The notes beneath the pieces were generated by a model. That model saw nothing but the letters and a program-made list of their open reading frames with translations, was not told the origin of the DNA and did not search any database. The position numbers and the translations under genes were made by a program. This document shows positions 1-6,677 of a DNA stretch of 10,113 nucleotides, piece by piece. Source of the DNA: an uncultured Devosia sp. (GTDB taxonomy: Bacteria > Pseudomonadota > Alphaproteobacteria > Rhizobiales > Devosiaceae); assembly GCA_946480655.1 (NCBI GenBank), contig CAMLKN010000072.1, positions 1-10,113 of the forward strand, in the 5' to 3' direction. Each line of letters opens with the position of its first letter. Positions within the stretch are counted from its first letter, which is position 1.

Positions 1-232
1 AGCCGGCAAAGGCGGCGTGGGTGACGCCATCGAAATGCAGCGCGGCGCGCTTGCGGACACCCTTGGAACGCGGCTTGTCGCTGGCCCAGTCGAACCGGTT
101 CATCAGCAGCGCGAAGCGCTTGTCCCGACGGGCATAGCCCATGTCGGCGGTGCGGATGATGGCATCCTGCGCGTGGGCGGAGACAATTTCGAGGTCTTCG
201 GTATCAAGCGCAATCAGCTTGAGATCGGTCAT
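1..232 (-). CDS. DUF2948 family protein, N-terminal part (cut by window edge)
   Basis: Reading the minus strand from an ATG at 230-232 gives 77 codons open to the window edge. The protein begins MTDLKLIALDTEDLEIVSAH and continues with a QDAIIRTADMGY segment and a RRDKRFALLMNRFDW segment, which I recognise as the N-terminus of the DUF2948 family; no function is known to me for this family. In Hyphomicrobiales this gene commonly lies just downstream of murA on the same strand, as here, which supports the call. The 318-bp gap to murA is wide for a tight operon and holds hairpins, so the gene may have its own promoter. I see no strong Shine-Dalgarno sequence before the ATG. The C-terminus lies outside the window. 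Confidence 0.85.
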   Translation of the reverse strand, partial: MTDLKLIALDTEDLEIVSAHAQDAIIRTADMGYARRDKRFALLMNRFDWASDKPRSKGVRKRAALHFDGVTHAAFAG

Positions 233-335
233 GAGTTAGGCCCTAGGTGGGGTGGCGATGACCCTATCTGGTCACGACAGGTCCGATCTACAAGTTTGCG
301 GGCATGGGGGCAATGCGATGTGTGGAGAAAGGCAA

Positions 336-356
336 CGGCAGGCCGATGGCCTGCCG
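336..356. repeat. GC-rich hairpin, 9-bp stem, GAT loop
   Basis: The arm CGGCAGGCC at 336-344 and the arm GGCCTGCCG at 348-356 are exact reverse complements around the 3-nt loop GAT. No T-run follows on either strand, so a classical intrinsic terminator is unlikely. It could be a REP-like palindrome or an RNA processing or stability hairpin in the murA transcript. Its sequence differs from the two hairpins to its right. Confidence 0.6.
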
Positions 357-430
357 CTCATTGGTCCAACCATTCGCCTGCCCAACGCGTACCCCACCAT
401 TCGAGCGCAGCTCTCATGGCCTGCTCGCCT

Positions 431-455
431 CCAATCGCTCCACCGGAGCGATTGG
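431..455. repeat. Palindromic hairpin 1, AATCGCTCC stem
   Basis: The arm CCAATCGCTCC (431-441) pairs exactly with GGAGCGATTGG (445-455) around the loop ACC (442-444), an 11-bp stem. No T-run lies next to it. Together with the copy at 510-534 it looks like a dispersed palindromic element or a duplicated terminator hairpin. Confidence 0.65.
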
Positions 456-509
456 CCCTGCGGGATGGCGCCCCGCCATTCGATCATAGCTCTCGTGGCC
501 TAGCCCCCT

Positions 510-534
510 AAAATCGCTCCACCGGAGCGATTTT
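510..534 (-). terminator. murA: Probable intrinsic terminator of murA (hairpin 2)
   Basis: AAAATCGCTCC (510-520) pairs with GGAGCGATTTT (524-534) around ACC, an 11-bp stem lying 16 bp beyond the murA stop codon. Read on the minus strand, the right arm ends in a short TTTT run, as in a modest rho-independent terminator. The A/T ends make it symmetric, so it could also stop transcripts entering from the left. It shares its core with hairpin 1, so it may instead be one copy of a repeated palindrome that also serves as a terminator. Confidence 0.6.
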
Positions 535-550
535 GCCTTTGGCACGGGGT

Positions 551-1843
551 CTAGCCCGCAACGCGTTCAATCTCCGCGCCGCAGCGGGAAAGCTTGTCTT
601 CGAGGCGCTCGAAGCCGCGGTCGAGGTGGTAGATGCGGTTGACGACGGTTTCGCCCTTGGCAGCGAGGCCGGCAATGACCAGCGACACCGAGGCGCGCAG
701 GTCGGTGGCCATGACCTGGGCCCCCTTGAGCTGCGACTTGCCGGTAATCGTGGCGACCTGACCATTGACAGCAATGTCGGCGCCAAAGCGGGCCAGCTCA
801 GCCACGTGCATGTAGCGGTTCTCGAAGATCGTCTCGCGAATCTGGCTGGTGCCGGAGCTCATGGTCATCAAGGCCATGAACTGGGCCTGCAGGTCAGTCG
901 GGAAACCGGGGAAGGGATCGGTCTCGACATCGACCGGCTGGATGCCATTGCCATTGCGGCGCACCCGCAGGCCATTGGCCTCAATAGCGAGCTCGGCACC
1001 GGTCTGGGCGAGGATATCAAGCGCCGATTGCAGGTGTTCAGGGCGTGCGCCCTTGAGCAGCACGTCACCGCCCGTCATGGCCGCGGCCATGGCAAAGGTG
1101 CCGGTCTCGATGCGGTCCGGAATGACGTCCACGGTGGCGCCGTGCAGTCTTTCCACGCCCTCGATGGTCAGCGTGCGGGTGCCGATGCCCGAAATCCTGG
1201 CGCCCATGGCGACGAGGCATTCGGCGACATTGGTGATTTCCGGCTCCTGGGCGGCATTCTCGATGACCGTGGTCCCACGCGCCAGCGTTGCCGCCATAAG
1301 GATGGTATGGGTGGCCCCGACCGAAACCTTGGGGAAGCTGACCGTGGCGCCGACGAGGCCGCCCTTGGGGGCCTTGGCCACGACATAGCCTTCGTCGATG
1401 TCGATCTCGGCGCCCAGTTCCTTGAGACCGTAGAGGAAGAGATCGACAGGACGCGTGCCGATGGCGCAGCCGCCCGGCAGGGAAACCCGCGCCTCGTGAC
1501 AGCGGGCCAGCAGCGGCCCGATGACCCAGAAACTGGCGCGCATCTTGGAGACGAGGTCATAGGGCGCGGTGGTATCGACGATGTCGGCGGCGTGGAAGGT
1601 CATGCGCTGGCCCACGCCCTCCTCCTCGCCGCGGCGGCGGCCATGCACGGCAATATCGACGCCGTGGTTTTCCAGAATGCGTTCGAGCTGCTTGACGTCG
1701 GCCAGGCGCGGCACGTTCTGCAGCACCAGCGGCTCGTCGGTGAGCAGGGAAGCGATCATCAGCGGCAGAGCGGCGTTCTTGGCACCGGAAATGGGGATTT
1801 CGCCCCGAAGCTCATTGCCGCCGACCAAACGAATACGATCCAT
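551..1843 (-). CDS. murA: UDP-N-acetylglucosamine 1-carboxyvinyltransferase (MurA)
   Basis: A 430-residue cytoplasmic enzyme that transfers enolpyruvate from phosphoenolpyruvate to the 3'-OH of UDP-GlcNAc, the committed step of peptidoglycan precursor synthesis. The N-terminus carries the substrate-binding Lys22-Asn23 in [10 protein letters not shown]. The active-site loop reads [14 protein letters not shown] with the catalytic cysteine at 126 (Cys115 in E. coli), so the enzyme is of the fosfomycin-alkylated Cys type and not the Asp variant. The conserved [11 protein letters not shown] segment holds the catalytic Asp at 317, and [18 protein letters not shown] lies near the C-terminus. Length is normal for the two-domain EPSP-synthase-like family (about 420-430). 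The ATG is preceded by GAGGAC (1849-1854 on the minus strand) at 5-nt spacing. The long plus-strand frame over this gene is a codon-bias shadow. Essential gene, no sign of damage. Confidence 0.98.
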   Translation of the reverse strand: MDRIRLVGGNELRGEIPISGAKNAALPLMIASLLTDEPLVLQNVPRLADVKQLERILENHGVDIAVHGRRRGEEEGVGQRMTFHAADIVDTTAPYDLVSKMRASFWVIGPLLARCHEARVSLPGGCAIGTRPVDLFLYGLKELGAEIDIDEGYVVAKAPKGGLVGATVSFPKVSVGATHTILMAATLARGTTVIENAAQEPEITNVAECLVAMGARISGIGTRTLTIEGVERLHGATVDVIPDRIETGTFAMAAAMTGGDVLLKGARPEHLQSALDILAQTGAELAIEANGLRVRRNGNGIQPVDVETDPFPGFPTDLQAQFMALMTMSSGTSQIRETIFENRYMHVAELARFGADIAVNGQVATITGKSQLKGAQVMATDLRASVSLVIAGLAAKGETVVNRIYHLDRGFERLEDKLSRCGAEIERVAG

Positions 1844-1971
1844 AAGAAGTCCTCAGATTTGGCCCTTGGGGCCTGCTACCTGTTGGGAGGCAAGGCAGGA
1901 TCTTCGTTGCCGCGTAGGCCAGACCAGCCGTCTCAGAAAAAGTGGTGCGAATAGAATCGCCCGAAAATGGT

Positions 1972-2133
1972 TTACGGTTTCTTGTTCGTGTCCGCTTCCG
2001 GGGTGGTCAGCGCAGTCTCCGGTCCCGCACCCGTCGCGCGCGCCTTTGCCTGCTCTTTCCGACGCTTGAGGTTTTCCCGCAGCTTTGCGGCCAATCTTTG
2101 CTCGCGCTGTGCGGTTTGTTCCGCTTTGCCCAT
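1972..2133 (-). CDS. Small basic conserved-type protein, 53 aa
   Basis: The predicted product starts MGKAEQTAQREQRLAAKLRE and continues with NLKRRKEQAKAR before a low-complexity Ala/Thr/Pro tail ending NKKP. The N-terminal two-thirds should form a charged amphipathic helix rich in Arg and Lys; there is no membrane span and no cysteine. I recall small proteins with an LRxNLxRRKxQxRAR core near murA in rhizobia, but assign no function. I chose the ATG at 2131-2133 because GAGGTG (2144-2149) lies 10 nt before it; the in-frame ATG 24 bp upstream has no such signal. murA follows 128 bp downstream on the same strand, so cotranscription is possible. Confidence 0.7.
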   Translation of the reverse strand: MGKAEQTAQREQRLAAKLRENLKRRKEQAKARATGAGPETALTTPEADTNKKP

Positions 2134-2157
2134 GGCCCGTCGGCACCTCGATTCCAT

Positions 2158-2255
2158 TGCTGCGGTTGATAGGCTGTTTTTGGTCTTGCGTCGAGGGAGG
2201 CACTATGGCAAAGGAGCCCCCGTCGCCGCGCCGGATTACCGGCCCCCGCGAATTT
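2158..2255 (+). promoter_or_regulatory. Upstream region of tRNA-Thr
   Basis: This 98-bp stretch should contain the tRNA promoter. A possible sigma-70 pair is TTGGTC (2180-2185) and CACTAT (2201-2206), but the 15-bp spacer is short, so support is weak. The same stretch contains a GAGGGAGG motif (2193-2200) followed by an ATG at 2205, giving a 23-codon frame that runs into the tRNA; see findings. Confidence 0.3.
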
Positions 2256-2330
<75 letters not shown>

Positions 2331-2550
2331 TTCCATCTCCTTGATATCGTTGGGACTCTTGATTTTTCAGGTGTATCGCCCGTTTTAACGTTACAAATCA
2401 CGTTACAAAACGGTCGGCGCCCCCAAATCGGTCGCTGAGCGTGCCTGGGACGCACCCCGATAGCTGACGTTCTGGCCCGTCGCAACGAAACGACCGAATC
2501 CCGGGCAATCGAAAGTCTCTCACTGCAATAGGACGGTCGTTGGGAGCCCG
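2331..2550. other. Gene-free stretch after tRNA-Thr with repeat cluster
   Basis: I see no convincing gene in these 220 bp. The AT-richer part (2341-2413) differs in composition from its GC-rich surroundings. It contains two direct copies of ACGTTACAAA (2388-2397, 2400-2409) with a 12-bp period, enclosed by CCGTTTT (2380-2386) and its complement AAAACGG (2407-2413). The stretch 2414-2550 is featureless apart from a 7-bp inverted match (ACGACCG at 2490, CGGTCGT at 2534), which may be chance. Confidence 0.5.
2380..2413. repeat. Direct repeat pair inside inverted ends, 3' of tRNA-Thr
   Basis: Two 10-bp direct repeats, ACGTTACAAA, start 12 bp apart and are framed by 7-bp inverted ends CCGTTTT and AAAACGG. 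They begin 50 bp beyond the CCA end of the tRNA. Such short iterated sites near a tRNA 3' end resemble arm-type sites of tyrosine recombinases, or binding sites for a regulator. Neither role can be shown from this window. Confidence 0.45.
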
Positions 2551-3204
2551 CTATGGAGCAGAGGGGGCTGACTTCATCGAAAGCCCATTCAACGCCATCT
2601 GCCGAAAGCCGGCTTCAATGACCTCGGGCGGTTCCTTGCCCCCTCGGTCAAGCCACCACGTCAGAACCGACATGTAGCCACCGACAAGAAACTGCGCGGT
2701 CAGTTCGTCATCGAGTGGCGCATTTGTCGATTTCGTTCCGGGCGCCAACTCAGACCGGACAATGTCGCACAGGGAGTGGCGGATAAGGTCGAGTAGGATC
2801 GGCCCCGCCCTGCCGCGCATCAGAGCTCGATAGAGCACCCTTTGCTCTGCCAGGTGGGCCGTCATGAAGTGGCTGAAGCCCAGCATGCGATCTGTGCCCG
2901 TGCCGTCAATTCCGGCTGCCGCATGCTCCCGCATGAGCGCGGCGCGCAGGGTGCCAGCGGCGCTGCGAAGCAGATCGTCCTTGTCCGTGAAGTGCGCATA
3001 GAACGTGGATCGACCGACATTCGCGGCGGCGGCGATGTCGGCAACCGTGAGCTCGTCATAGCCCCGCTCGACCGTCAATCGCATGAGCGTCTCATGCAGG
3101 GTCTGGCGGGTGCGCCGGGCGCGTCGGTCGGTCAGCTCATCCGCGGCCGAGACGCGTGCGGACTTTTCCCGGTCAAATCCAGGCCAGTGTTCAGTATCGG
3201 ACAT
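2551..3204 (-). CDS. TetR/AcrR-family transcriptional repressor
   Basis: A 217-residue protein starting MSDTEHWPGF. The helix-turn-helix domain spans about residues 29-78, with the family pattern LTVADIAAAANVGRSTFYAH followed by FTDKDDLL. The rest should be a helical ligand-binding and dimerisation domain; it ends in a WWLDRGG segment common in this family. The ligand is unknown. It is divergent from the ABC transporter operon, which it most probably represses, relieved by a transported compound or a precursor. The frame can be extended 16 codons to a GTG at 3252, but that would leave only 30 bp before the transporter gene and has no ribosome binding site. The ATG chosen also has only a weak one, so the start is uncertain. 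The stop is TAG. Confidence 0.88.
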   Translation of the reverse strand: MSDTEHWPGFDREKSARVSAADELTDRRARRTRQTLHETLMRLTVERGYDELTVADIAAAANVGRSTFYAHFTDKDDLLRSAAGTLRAALMREHAAAGIDGTGTDRMLGFSHFMTAHLAEQRVLYRALMRGRAGPILLDLIRHSLCDIVRSELAPGTKSTNAPLDDELTAQFLVGGYMSVLTWWLDRGGKEPPEVIEAGFRQMALNGLSMKSAPSAP

Positions 3205-3282
3205 GAGGGGCCCCGGCGTCGTTTGCGTTTCAAGACGAGTGTCCAATATCACACGGATGTCTGATCGTCACGGAGTTCCATC
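3205..3282. promoter_or_regulatory. Divergent promoter/operator region of TetR gene and ABC operon
   Basis: This 78-bp gap separates the divergent start codons and is where a local TetR repressor would be expected to bind. A candidate short dyad is GTGT (3239-3242) and ACAC (3251-3254), 16 bp overall. A second, AGAC (3233-3236) and GTCT (3259-3262), is centred 1 bp away. Arms are short, so the exact operator is unproven. GGAG at 3272-3275 is the ribosome binding site of the ATPase gene, 7 nt before its ATG. Confidence 0.4.
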
Positions 3283-4026
3283 ATGCCCGCCACATCGCTT
3301 CTCAAACCGAGCGCGCGCCCAGCCGTCGCCGCGCCCGTTGTCAGCCTTCGGTCAATCGGCAAGACCTACGAGACGCCGGCTGGCCCCTTTGCGGCGCTCA
3401 CAGGCATCGATCTCGACCTCAGGGCTGGCGCATTCCTGGCCGTGGTTGGCAAGTCGGGTAGCGGCAAGACCACGCTGGCCAATCTGCTGACCGGCATCGA
3501 CGCCGCCACAAGTGGCGAAATCCGCTTTGGCGGAATGCTGCTCAACGGCAAGTCGGAAGAGGATCTGACGGTCTGGCGCGGCCGCAATGTCGGCGTGGTG
3601 TTCCAGTTCTTCCAACTGCTTCCGACATTGACGGTCATCGAGAATGTCATGCTGCCGATGGATTTCTGCGGCGTTGGGCGCGGCCAGGAGCGGCGACCGC
3701 GCGCCCTGGCCTTGCTTGACAAGCTCGGCATTGGCGAACAGGCGGACAAGCTGCCGGCCGACCTGTCGGGCGGGCAGCAGCAGCGCGCCGCCATTGCGCG
3801 TGCTCTGGCCAATGACCCACCCCTGTTGGTAGCCGATGAGCCGACGGGGAACCTCGATACCCGCACCACAATCGAAGTCATGGATCTGTTTCAGGCCCTG
3901 ACTCGTGAGGGGCGCACAGTCGTCATGGTCACCCACGAACGCGACCTGGCGACCTATTTCACCGATACGATCGAGCTGGCCGATGGCCGGATGGTCGCGC
4001 ATACCGGCCAGGGAGCACGATCATGA
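3283..4026 (+). CDS. ABC transporter ATP-binding protein, LolD/MacB/YbbA type
   Basis: A 247-residue cytoplasmic ATPase subunit with all nucleotide-binding motifs. Walker A is GKSGSGKTT (56-64), the Q-loop Gln is 108 in [10 protein letters not shown], the signature is LSGGQ (161-165), Walker B is LLVADE with catalytic Glu186, followed by the D-loop GNLD, and the H-loop His is 218 in VTHE. The [19 protein letters not shown] stretch is typical of the LolD/MacB/YbbA branch, which powers mechanotransmission and does not carry substrate across the membrane itself. About 18 N-terminal residues rich in Ala and Pro precede the usual domain start. GGAG lies 7 nt before the ATG. The stop overlaps the permease start by 4 bp (ATGA), indicating translational coupling and a two-subunit complex. 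Confidence 0.95.
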   Translation: MPATSLLKPSARPAVAAPVVSLRSIGKTYETPAGPFAALTGIDLDLRAGAFLAVVGKSGSGKTTLANLLTGIDAATSGEIRFGGMLLNGKSEEDLTVWRGRNVGVVFQFFQLLPTLTVIENVMLPMDFCGVGRGQERRPRALALLDKLGIGEQADKLPADLSGGQQQRAAIARALANDPPLLVADEPTGNLDTRTTIEVMDLFQALTREGRTVVMVTHERDLATYFTDTIELADGRMVAHTGQGARS

Positions 4027-6422
4027 CCCTTGCCCCACGCTGGCGGAAGCTGATGGGTGATTTCGGCGCGACCCGCGGCCGCATCGCCCTCATGCTGGCC
4101 GCGCTGACCATCGGCATGTTTGCCCTGACCACGATCTCGGGTGCCTATACTATCCTCAGCCGGGAGATCGCGCGAAACTACCTGGACACCAATCCGGCCT
4201 CCGCCCTGATCGATGTCGGCGAGGTGACGCCGGAGATCCTGGCGGCCGTCAAGGCCGACCCCGACATTGCCGCAGCCGAGACTGCTTCCATTGTCGTTGC
4301 CCGATCAAGGGTCGGCGACGGCGCCTGGCATCGCACACTGCTGTTCATCGTCCCCGACTTCGCCAGTTCCAGCATCGGTCAGACCTTTCCCGCGGAGGGG
4401 AGCTTTCCACCTGCGGACGGGACGGTTCTGGTTGAGCGGGAGGCCATGAACTTTCTGGGGGCGGTCACAGGCGAGGCGATCTCCATCCAGACGACGAGCG
4501 GCACCACTCTGGATCTGGGCGTCGCCGGTACAGTTCATGATCCCAGCCTCGCGCCGGCCTGGCAGGAGCAGACGGGATATATCTATCTGTCGTCGCGGAC
4601 GGCGATGCAACTTGGACTGCCGCTTGCGCCGGAACTGGTCAAGGTGGTCGTGAGAAATGTTGAAGACGGGCAGGATCATGTCGATGGCGTCGTCAGCCGC
4701 GTTGCCCGCCGCCTTGTTGATCTGGGCGTCTCCGTGCATCAGGTGCGCATACCGCCTGTCAATCAGCATCCGCATCAGACACAGATGAATGGCGTGCTGG
4801 GCATGTTCATGCTCTTTGCCATCCTGACGCTCATTCTCAGTGCTGTCCTGACTGCGGCCATGGTGTCGGCGCTGCTGGCGCAGCAGGTGCGGCAGATAGC
4901 CATCATGAAGGCCGTTGGAGGCACCAGCGCGCAGATCGGGAGACTCTACCTGGTCGGCATGGGCATCGTCACCGCGGTGGCACTGGTGATAGCCATGCCC
5001 CTTGGGCTGTACGGGGCCGCCGGCTTTGCCGGCGTGATCTCGCGGTTGCTCAACTTTGACATCGCCTCGCCGCTGGTACCGGCTTGGCTCGTCATCGCGC
5101 TGATTGCCACGGGCATTCTGCTGCCGCTGATCCTGGTTTCCATCCCCATTCGTAAGGCGACTCGGGCGACGGTGCGGGAGGCACTGGCCGACCAGGGGAT
5201 CGCCGCCAACGCGCTGCGCAACGATCCCATCCAGCGCCTGCTCGGACGGTTTACCGGCATTGACCGCACGCTCCTGTTGGCGCTGCGCAACGCGTTCCGC
5301 AAGCGCGGACGGCTGCTGCTCAATATCGGACTGCTGGGCACGGCCGGTGCGATGTTCATCGCCGCGCTCAACGTGGAGGCGGCGTGGCAGGGCCAGTTGG
5401 TCGAGGCTGCCAAGGGCCGAGATTACGACATTGAGATCAGTCTGCTCGATCCAATTTCGCCCGCCCGACTGTCAGAGGCGCTCGCATCGGTGGCCAATAT
5501 CGCCGAGTTGCGTCCGACCGACCTGATCTCCGGGTCCGCAGGCCGCGAAGATGGACTGATGCTTGTGCGCACCTATCCCGATGGCGGCCACAGCAGCCTG
5601 TCGCTCCGACCAATCGACAGCCTGCCGTCCGACCCTGACTTCATGGTCGGAAATGGAGAAAAAGCGTCGGCAATCGTGCTCAACCAACTGGCCTGGAACC
5701 TGCTCGGCCGCCCACCGCTAGATGTGCCGCTGCTATTGGCCGTCGAAGGGCAGACCATGGCGGCAGTGCCCGGGGGCATAGCCCGCCAGATCCTGATGCC
5801 CGCAACGGTCTATGTTCCGCAGGACCTGTTCAATGAGCTGGCTGATCATGACGGGGGGGCCAGCGTCCTCCGCCTGGTACTGACTGAAGGCGGCGCCGTG
5901 CGTGTCGCGGAAACGGCCGAAGAAGTCTCCGCGGCCCTGATGCAGGCCGGCATAGCCATCGAACAATTGACCACCGAGGCCACGCTGGCGGCGGCGCAAT
6001 CGGGCCATGTCCTCGTCCTCATCATTGCACTCAAGGCCATGGCCCTGCTGATGGCGGCGGTCGGCAGCATCGGTCTTGCCGCATCACAGGGCTCAAGCGT
6101 GGTCGAACGTACCCGCGAGTTCGGCATCATGCGGACCATTGGTGCCGGCGGCGGCGCGCTGATGCGCAACATCCTCGCCGAGGGCCTGATGATTGCCTTC
6201 CTCAGCCTGCCCCTGGCGCTGCTTGTCGGCGTGCCGCTCGGCTACAGCATCGGCCAGATGGTGGGAACCCTGTCCTTTGGTCTGCCGCTGCCCCTGACCG
6301 TTTCGCCGGAAGCCATCGCCATCTGGGCCCTAATCCTGGCTGTCGGCTCTGTCCTCGCCAGCCTCGCGCCCGCTCGGCAGGCCGCGCGCCTCACCATCCG
6401 TCAAACCCTCGCCTACAACTAG
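4023..6422 (+). CDS. ABC transporter permease with two FtsX/MacB-type halves, 799 aa
   Basis: The membrane subunit for the ATPase just upstream. The chain reads as two tandem four-helix halves. Half 1 has a membrane helix near 21-43, an extracytoplasmic domain to about 254, then helices near 257-285, 310-338 and 352-375 (FtsX core, with QVRQIAIMKAVGGTSAQIGR as the cytoplasmic coupling segment). Half 2 has a helix near 428-448, a second extracytoplasmic domain to about 660, and helices near 662-690, 714-740 and 762-785, with the coupling segment ERTREFGIMRTIGAGGGALM. Length and layout resemble E. coli YbbP (about 800 aa), whose partner YbbA resembles the upstream ATPase; two large extracytoplasmic domains also occur in other two-FtsX permeases. 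The substrate is unknown; export of a toxic compound, peptide or lipid is the usual inference. No MacA/HlyD-like adaptor gene is in view. Confidence 0.92.
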   Translation: MTLAPRWRKLMGDFGATRGRIALMLAALTIGMFALTTISGAYTILSREIARNYLDTNPASALIDVGEVTPEILAAVKADPDIAAAETASIVVARSRVGDGAWHRTLLFIVPDFASSSIGQTFPAEGSFPPADGTVLVEREAMNFLGAVTGEAISIQTTSGTTLDLGVAGTVHDPSLAPAWQEQTGYIYLSSRTAMQLGLPLAPELVKVVVRNVEDGQDHVDGVVSRVARRLVDLGVSVHQVRIPPVNQHPHQTQMNGVLGMFMLFAILTLILSAVLTAAMVSALLAQQVRQIAIMKAVGGTSAQIGRLYLVGMGIVTAVALVIAMPLGLYGAAGFAGVISRLLNFDIASPLVPAWLVIALIATGILLPLILVSIPIRKATRATVREALADQGIAANALRNDPIQRLLGRFTGIDRTLLLALRNAFRKRGRLLLNIGLLGTAGAMFIAALNVEAAWQGQLVEAAKGRDYDIEISLLDPISPARLSEALASVANIAELRPTDLISGSAGREDGLMLVRTYPDGGHSSLSLRPIDSLPSDPDFMVGNGEKASAIVLNQLAWNLLGRPPLDVPLLLAVEGQTMAAVPGGIARQILMPATVYVPQDLFNELADHDGGASVLRLVLTEGGAVRVAETAEEVSAALMQAGIAIEQLTTEATLAAAQSGHVLVLIIALKAMALLMAAVGSIGLAASQGSSVVERTREFGIMRTIGAGGGALMRNILAEGLMIAFLSLPLALLVGVPLGYSIGQMVGTLSFGLPLPLTVSPEAIAIWALILAVGSVLASLAPARQAARLTIRQTLAYN

Positions 6423-6431
6423 GAATCCGAA

Positions 6432-6548
6432 ATGACCCGTCGCACTGTTCTCATCGCCGTCGTCGTGCTGATTGCCATCGGGATTGCGGGCTACGCAGCC
6501 CATAATTTCGATATTGTCGCGACAGCCAGATCCCTGCATGGGGGATAG
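6432..6548 (+). CDS. Small single-span membrane peptide, 38 aa, last gene of ABC operon
   Basis: An ATG 9 bp after the permease stop opens a 38-codon frame ending TAG. AGGA (6421-6424), overlapping the permease stop codon, lies 7 nt before the ATG, a good ribosome binding site. The product begins MTRR, followed by an unbroken hydrophobic helix (VLIAVVVLIAIGIAGYAA, about 6-23) and a short tail ending ARSLHGG. Two Arg before the helix predict the N-terminus inside and the tail outside. It could be a small accessory subunit of the transporter, a small hydrophobic regulatory peptide, or the remnant N-terminal anchor of a lost HlyD/MacA-type adaptor. I do not recognise a family. Position, start signal and clean topology argue that it is real. 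Confidence 0.6.
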   Translation: MTRRTVLIAVVVLIAIGIAGYAAHNFDIVATARSLHGG

Positions 6549-6559
6549 CCAAATGCGCT

Positions 6560-6580
6560 GCATCGACCCCAGGTCGATGC
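6560..6580 (+). terminator. Stem-loop closing the ABC operon
   Basis: GCATCGACC (6560-6568) pairs exactly with GGTCGATGC (6572-6580) around the loop CCA, beginning 12 bp after the stop of the small peptide gene. No T-run follows, so it is not a textbook intrinsic terminator. It may still end or stabilise the transcript, and it lies between convergent genes. Confidence 0.45.
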
Positions 6581-6677
6581 CGCTTGGATACCTCACGAAG
6601 TTAAGAGTTGGTCGTGGGGGGTGAGAAGCAGATGCAACAATATTGCCCCCCCAATGCCGAGGATAGCCCGGCGTCCA

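Larger units (their letters stand above)
397..534. repeat. Degenerate tandem repeat, two units with 79-bp period
   Basis: Unit 1 (397-455) and unit 2 (476-534) align without gaps at 47 of 59 positions by eye. Both start CCATTCGA, share AGCTCTC and TGGCCT blocks, and end in a hairpin whose 21-bp core (433-453 and 512-532) is identical. The flanking bases of the hairpin changed in a compensated way: CC/GG in unit 1 and AA/TT in unit 2 both extend the stem. This suggests selection for, or a mechanism that preserves, the palindrome. I do not recognise it as a named element. Confidence 0.7.
233..550. other. Intergenic region with three hairpins between murA and DUF2948 gene
   Basis: No gene is supported in this 318-bp stretch; open frames in it have neither a plausible start signal nor a recognisable product. 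It holds three perfect inverted repeats of the same geometry (9-11 bp arms, 3-nt loop): 336-356, 431-455 and 510-534. The last two are embedded in a tandem repeat with a 79-bp period. A weak minus-strand promoter for the DUF2948 gene could lie around 265-300 (a TTGTAG-like -35 and an AGATAG-like -10), but this is only a suggestion. Confidence 0.6.

Noticed and set aside
17..511. A 164-codon plus-strand frame at the left edge
   Set aside because: Its first part is antisense to the DUF2948 coding sequence and the rest covers the hairpin repeats; no domain seen.
397..534. Tandem repeat considered as a CRISPR array
   Set aside because: Only two degenerate units with a 79-bp period and drifted bases inside the unit; no constant repeat plus variable spacers and no cas genes nearby.
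1861..1873. GGCCC-TTG-GGGCC mini-hairpin upstream of murA considered as a leader regulatory RNA
   Set aside because: A 5-bp stem in GC-rich DNA is expected by chance and no larger conserved riboswitch-like fold was apparent.
533..1954. A 473-codon plus-strand open frame over murA
   Set aside because: It is antisense to a complete, motif-perfect murA; its product is Gly/Ala/Asp/His-rich without any recognisable domain, as expected from codon bias in GC-rich DNA.
2490..2540. 7-bp inverted match ACGACCG / CGGTCGT downstream of the TetR-type gene, considered as a terminator or att site
   Set aside because: Arms are short and 37 bp apart without a T-run; probably chance.
3205..3252. Upstream GTG start for the TetR-type gene (at 3250-3252)
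   Set aside because: It lacks a ribosome binding motif and would leave only 30 bp for two divergent promoters and an operator; the ATG at 3204 is more economical, though not certain.
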